A DNA stretch of 64,000 nucleotides from Sipunculus nudus (lineage: Eukaryota; Annelida; Sipuncula; Golfingiida; Sipunculidae), in contig CM049309.1 in NCBI GenBank assembly GCA_026874595.1, positions 2,206,076 through 2,270,075 of the forward strand. Direction: 5' to 3'. The notes beneath the pieces are model-generated. The model saw only the letters and a program-made list of their open reading frames with translations. It ran no database searches and was not told where the DNA came from. This document shows, piece after piece, positions 63,190 through 64,000 of this stretch; within the stretch, counting starts at the first letter, position 1, and each line of letters begins with the position of its first letter. Position numbers and translations under genes: made by a program.

Positions 63190-64000
63190 GGGCCTTGAAC
63201 GGAAAAGGGACCTGTGGGTCACAGTGCTCAGCTGAAATTGATTCTCAGTATAAAATCCAAGTGGTTGTGTTGACTGTGCACTTTGATGGACTTCATGAAA
63301 GATGCAAGGAGCCTGTCATGATTACAAACATTAGTTAATTCAAAATTTAAGTTGCATCATTATTTATCCTTAGTTTGGCTCACATAAAGTCAAATTATCC
63401 ATACATATATATTTTATTATTTTTTTAAATCACAAAATGTTTAAACTGAATTTAAACAAGGAACCTGTAGGTCATGGCACTCAGCTGAAATTGATGGGAA
63501 TATTTTTATGATCAGCTGGATTTATCAATTAGGGTATGAGCTTTTTTTCAAAATGAGGGTCCTGTGATCAATTTTGAAACCAATCTGTCAACCAAACTGG
63601 AGTTATCAACTATTAATTAATTTTATGGACAGATGACTTGTGACCTATGACCTCATGACCCCAAAAGAAAAAGGGTTCTTACTTTATTGGTGGGCCATAT
63701 ATAAATCAAGTTGGAAACCAATATGTTGATCTAAACTGTAGTTATCATTCAGAAACAAATATGTGGGCAGATGACTTGTGACCTTGACCTTTTACCTAAT
63801 GATCCCCCCCCCCCCAAAAAAAAAGGGTTCTTACTTTGTTGAGGGGCCTCATGTTAATCAAGTTTGAAACCAATTTTTTTATTCCAACTGGAGTTATCAT
63901 TCAGAAATAAATATATGGACAGATGGCCCCTGTGACCTTGACCTTTATCCTTGTGACCCCAAAATCAATTAGGCTCATGTCCTATTTGCAGGTCACCTAT
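63190..64000. repeat. Copy of the host interspersed repeat, with internal ~154-bp tandem modules
   Basis: Begins near GGGACCTGTGGGTCACAGTG. Modules starting AAGGGTTCTTACTTT(A/G)TTG recur at ~63,672 and ~63,826. TTTATTGGTGGGCC at ~63,683 corresponds to the insertion site of the 31.6-kb element. The repeat runs off the window. Confidence 0.7.

Overview
The window is a piece of a metazoan nuclear genome, AT-rich and full of interspersed and tandem repeats. A lophotrochozoan such as a bivalve mollusc is my guess from the repeat style, and it is weakly supported. The centrepiece is an apparently intact, young, self-synthesising DNA transposon/virus of the Polinton (Maverick)/adintovirus type, at 875..32493 (31,619 bp). 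It has 349-bp terminal inverted repeats (TIRs) that differ at only two positions. A perfect 6-bp target-site duplication (TTGGTG) flanks it, inside a host interspersed repeat whose empty-site sequence can be read across the junction.

Layout of the element. The left arm (1421..6607) is on the minus strand: two unrecognised proteins, two tandem paralogues of a jelly-roll, penton-like capsid family, and a protein with a PC4-type single-stranded-DNA-binding domain. A plus-strand gene for a RING-like zinc protein follows (6852..8918). The long minus-strand block (8994..27906) holds two tandem major capsid protein genes (F54H12.2-like double jelly-roll family), a tiny hydrophobic ORF, a Lys/Pro-rich protein, a basic protein, a 42-residue Arg-rich core-like peptide, a 197-residue protein, a two-segment membrane protein, the retrovirus-type integrase, a 242-residue protein, a third divergent penton-like protein, a large Lys-rich core-like protein, an 808-residue membrane-anchored protein, the FtsK/HerA-type packaging ATPase and protein-primed DNA polymerase B. 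The right arm (28102..31269) is on the plus strand: an acidic-N-terminus protein that may be a DNA-binding protein, and a locus where two long frames overlap. An A-rich non-coding spacer leads into the right TIR.

How the parts fit. Polymerase B, integrase, packaging ATPase, major capsid and penton-like proteins form the Polinton core set. The PC4-like protein would suit strand-displacement replication, and the basic proteins would suit DNA condensation in a virion. No adenain-like maturation protease is recognisable, which is unusual. Most structural genes have their own TATA box about 30-60 bp upstream of the ATG, sometimes with the preceding gene's TAA inside it. The putative early genes (PC4, RING, polymerase, right-arm locus) instead sit next to ETS (CCGGAAGT) and NRF-1 (TGCGCATGCGCA) type sites, and the TIRs carry CCAAT boxes and a perfect CRE. 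This suggests two promoter classes.

Outside the element. 1..868 and 32500..64000 are host DNA with one supportable host exon (38298..38452, minus strand, EF-hand/WD-repeat WDR49-like). There is a candidate 2.2-kb DNA transposon with short inverted ends, a four-copy ~345-bp tandem repeat, a 47-bp x ~32 tandem repeat, a 59-bp repeat, and a 3.7-kb 42-bp minisatellite that is open in several frames on both strands but is not judged a gene.
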